This document shows, one piece after another, positions 62,794-64,000 of a stretch of DNA of 64,000 nucleotides; within the stretch, counting starts at the first letter, position 1, and every line of letters starts with the position of its first letter. The translations under genes were made by a program, and so were the position numbers. The notes under the pieces were generated by a model that was given only the letters and a program-made list of their open reading frames with translations, did no database searches and was not told where the DNA came from. This DNA is from Flavobacteriales bacterium. GTDB taxonomy: Bacteria > Bacteroidota > Bacteroidia > Flavobacteriales > Flavobacteriaceae. Where the stretch lies: assembly GCA_003331305.1 (NCBI GenBank), contig QOQB01000005.1, forward strand, positions 1 through 64,000, in the 5' to 3' direction.

Positions 62794-64000
62794 GTGCTTA
62801 CATCATTAGCGATAAAAAACTTTTCTTTGATTGAAGACCTTGAGGTTTCTTTCACCTCTGGACTCTGTATTTTAACAGGAGAAACAGGTTCAGGAAAATC
62901 AATCCTTTTAGAGGCATTATCGCTTATTTTAGGACAACGCGCCGATTTGTCAACGATTCGTAAAAACGCTACTAAATGTGTTGTAGAAGCAACTTTTGAA
63001 ATTGCTAATCACAACCTTAGCGACCTTTTTAAAACCTCTGACTTAGACGAAGAGCCACAAACCATTATTCGTCGTGAACTAAGCGCAAATGGAAAGTCTA
63101 GAGCTTTTGTAAACGACACTCCTGTTACGCTTGATACGCTTAAAACACTTGGAACAGCTTTAGTAGATATTCATACGCAGCGGCAAACCATTCAGCTTAC
63201 CGATCCTGCATTTTATCTCAAACTTATTGACGCTTACGCAAACAATAGCTCATTGCTACGTAGTTATACATCTCACTACACAATATGGCAAAAGCGCACC
63301 AAAGAACTTTCCACCCTTCTAGAACGTCAGCAGCAATCCATCGAGGCATTAGACTATCACAAATTTTTACTACAGGAGCTTGATCGGGTGTCTATAAGCC
63401 CAGGTTGCATTGATGAACTTGAGGAAGAAGCCTCTGCACTTAGAAACGTTACAGATTTACGCACAACGCTTTCTGAAGCAGTTGCTCTGGGAACACAAGA
63501 AAATATGGGTCCCCAGGATCAATTAAATACCCTTGCACAGCTGTTGTCGAAAATTTCCCCTTTGGGTAATGCATATGCGGCATTGCAAGAACGTGTTTTG
63601 AGCGTAGGCATTGAGCTTTCCGATATTTTACAAGAAGCTCAAAACTTGGGGGAAGCTGTTTCGGATAACCCGACACGACTGCAAGAGGTTGAAGCACATG
63701 TAAGCGCCTTGCATCATTTATGTCAAAAACATAACGTACAAAATGCTGAGGGACTGATTGAAAAACGAAATGAATTACGTCAATTGTGTGACGGCGTAGA
63801 GCAATTAGAAAGTCAAATAACAGCTTGCAATGAAGAAGTTGAAAAGGCATCAAAAGAATTGTTTGGGGTAGCCCAAAAACTTCGCACACAGCGAGAAAAA
63901 GTATGCCAACCGTTAGCCAACGCATTGGCTGATCGTTCTCGAGATTTGGGTATGCAACACGTGAGATTTTCAATGAACTTAAATACGCTATCTTCACCTC
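62794..64000 (+). CDS. recN: DNA repair protein RecN, 3' end outside the window
   Basis: SMC-like ATPase for double-strand break repair. The frame starts at GTG 62794 (VLTSLAIKNFSLIEDLEVSF, the family start with position 1 as Met/Val), with Walker A LTGETGSGKSILLEALSLIL. VDIHTQRQTIQLTDPAFYLK is the conserved stretch before the coiled coil, which fills the rest (long heptad-like runs of E, L, Q). About 402 codons are present and the frame is open at the window edge, so the ATPase C-lobe lies outside. Confidence 0.93.
   Translation, partial: MLTSLAIKNFSLIEDLEVSFTSGLCILTGETGSGKSILLEALSLILGQRADLSTIRKNATKCVVEATFEIANHNLSDLFKTSDLDEEPQTIIRRELSANGKSRAFVNDTPVTLDTLKTLGTALVDIHTQRQTIQLTDPAFYLKLIDAYANNSSLLRSYTSHYTIWQKRTKELSTLLERQQQSIEALDYHKFLLQELDRVSISPGCIDELEEEASALRNVTDLRTTLSEAVALGTQENMGPQDQLNTLAQLLSKISPLGNAYAALQERVLSVGIELSDILQEAQNLGEAVSDNPTRLQEVEAHVSALHHLCQKHNVQNAEGLIEKRNELRQLCDGVEQLESQITACNEEVEKASKELFGVAQKLRTQREKVCQPLANALADRSRDLGMQHVRFSMNLNTLSSP

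Noticed and set aside
63449-63997. 182-codon open frame opposite recN
   Set aside because: It lies entirely antisense to the conserved recN coding sequence and has no recognisable features.

Overview
The window is a gene-dense stretch of chromosome from a member of the Bacteroidota, most likely a marine-type Flavobacteriaceae. The evidence is in the gene content and signals: families largely confined to that group (DUF4290, DUF4835, DUF6095, DUF6913, a Bacteroidota-type RpoZ, a DUF4249/TonB receptor pair, a type IX secretion sorting domain), a near absence of Shine-Dalgarno sequences, and many copies of the Bacteroidota promoter element TAnnTTTG shortly before start codons. No phage, integrase, insertion sequence or CRISPR array is visible. 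Most of the window is housekeeping.

Layout. 1-7843: a tRNA-Met, a START-like protein, a class IV aminotransferase, a leftward operon (AAA ATPase, recQ, fmt, yqgE), then DUF493, DUF4290 and murA. 7840-15406: a leftward, mostly overlapping operon for light-dependent DNA repair, with four different photolyase/cryptochrome genes plus an SDR-fold protein, an SRPBCC protein and three small proteins (DUF2256, DUF2805, DUF1801). 15470-22709: SdpI-like protein, aquaporin, a membrane protein, maf-kdsC-DUF2520, ndk, recF-lipoprotein-DUF721, a TPR protein and ribH. 22702-24985: crtZ, crtB and a MerR-family regulator with a CarH-type cobalamin domain. 25066-25314: tRNA-Leu and two identical tRNA-Lys. 25403-35424: aroK, a phosphoribosyltransferase, an S4 protein, an FKBP lipoprotein, a two-gene transketolase, tgt, lptG, an EamA permease, accA and dnaB. 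35429-43976: thrS-infC-rpmI-rplT, a DUF6095/DUF4249/TonB group, icd and rplS. 43265-46368 is the only untidy part: dispersed repeats, a truncated secretion-sorting gene, a minisatellite before trmD, and an ORF6N gene with a decayed neighbour. 46355-64000: htrA, dapF-mltG, dnaA-LMW phosphatase-RsmI-like, a thioesterase, ribD, GNAT-prmC-ligA, dapA, a PagL-like deacylase, bamD-rpoZ-coaBC-DUF4835, and the first part of recN.

The most interesting system is a light-response regulon. The MerR/CarH-like regulator keeps the residues that bind B12 in the photoreceptor CarH (W-x9-EH and ExHxxG). A 32-bp element with the form TTGTTTA-N18-TAAACAA sits directly before its own gene and directly before the photolyase operon about 9.5 kb away; the two copies match at 26 of 32 positions and contain direct repeats with a period of 10 bp. 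The inference is that this regulator controls itself and the photolyase operon, and perhaps the adjacent carotenoid genes, in response to light. Other points worth a look are an SDR lacking its catalytic tyrosine, infC apparently starting at AUA, a thioesterase frame with no ordinary start codon, and two ORF6N-associated hairpins that differ only by compensatory base changes.
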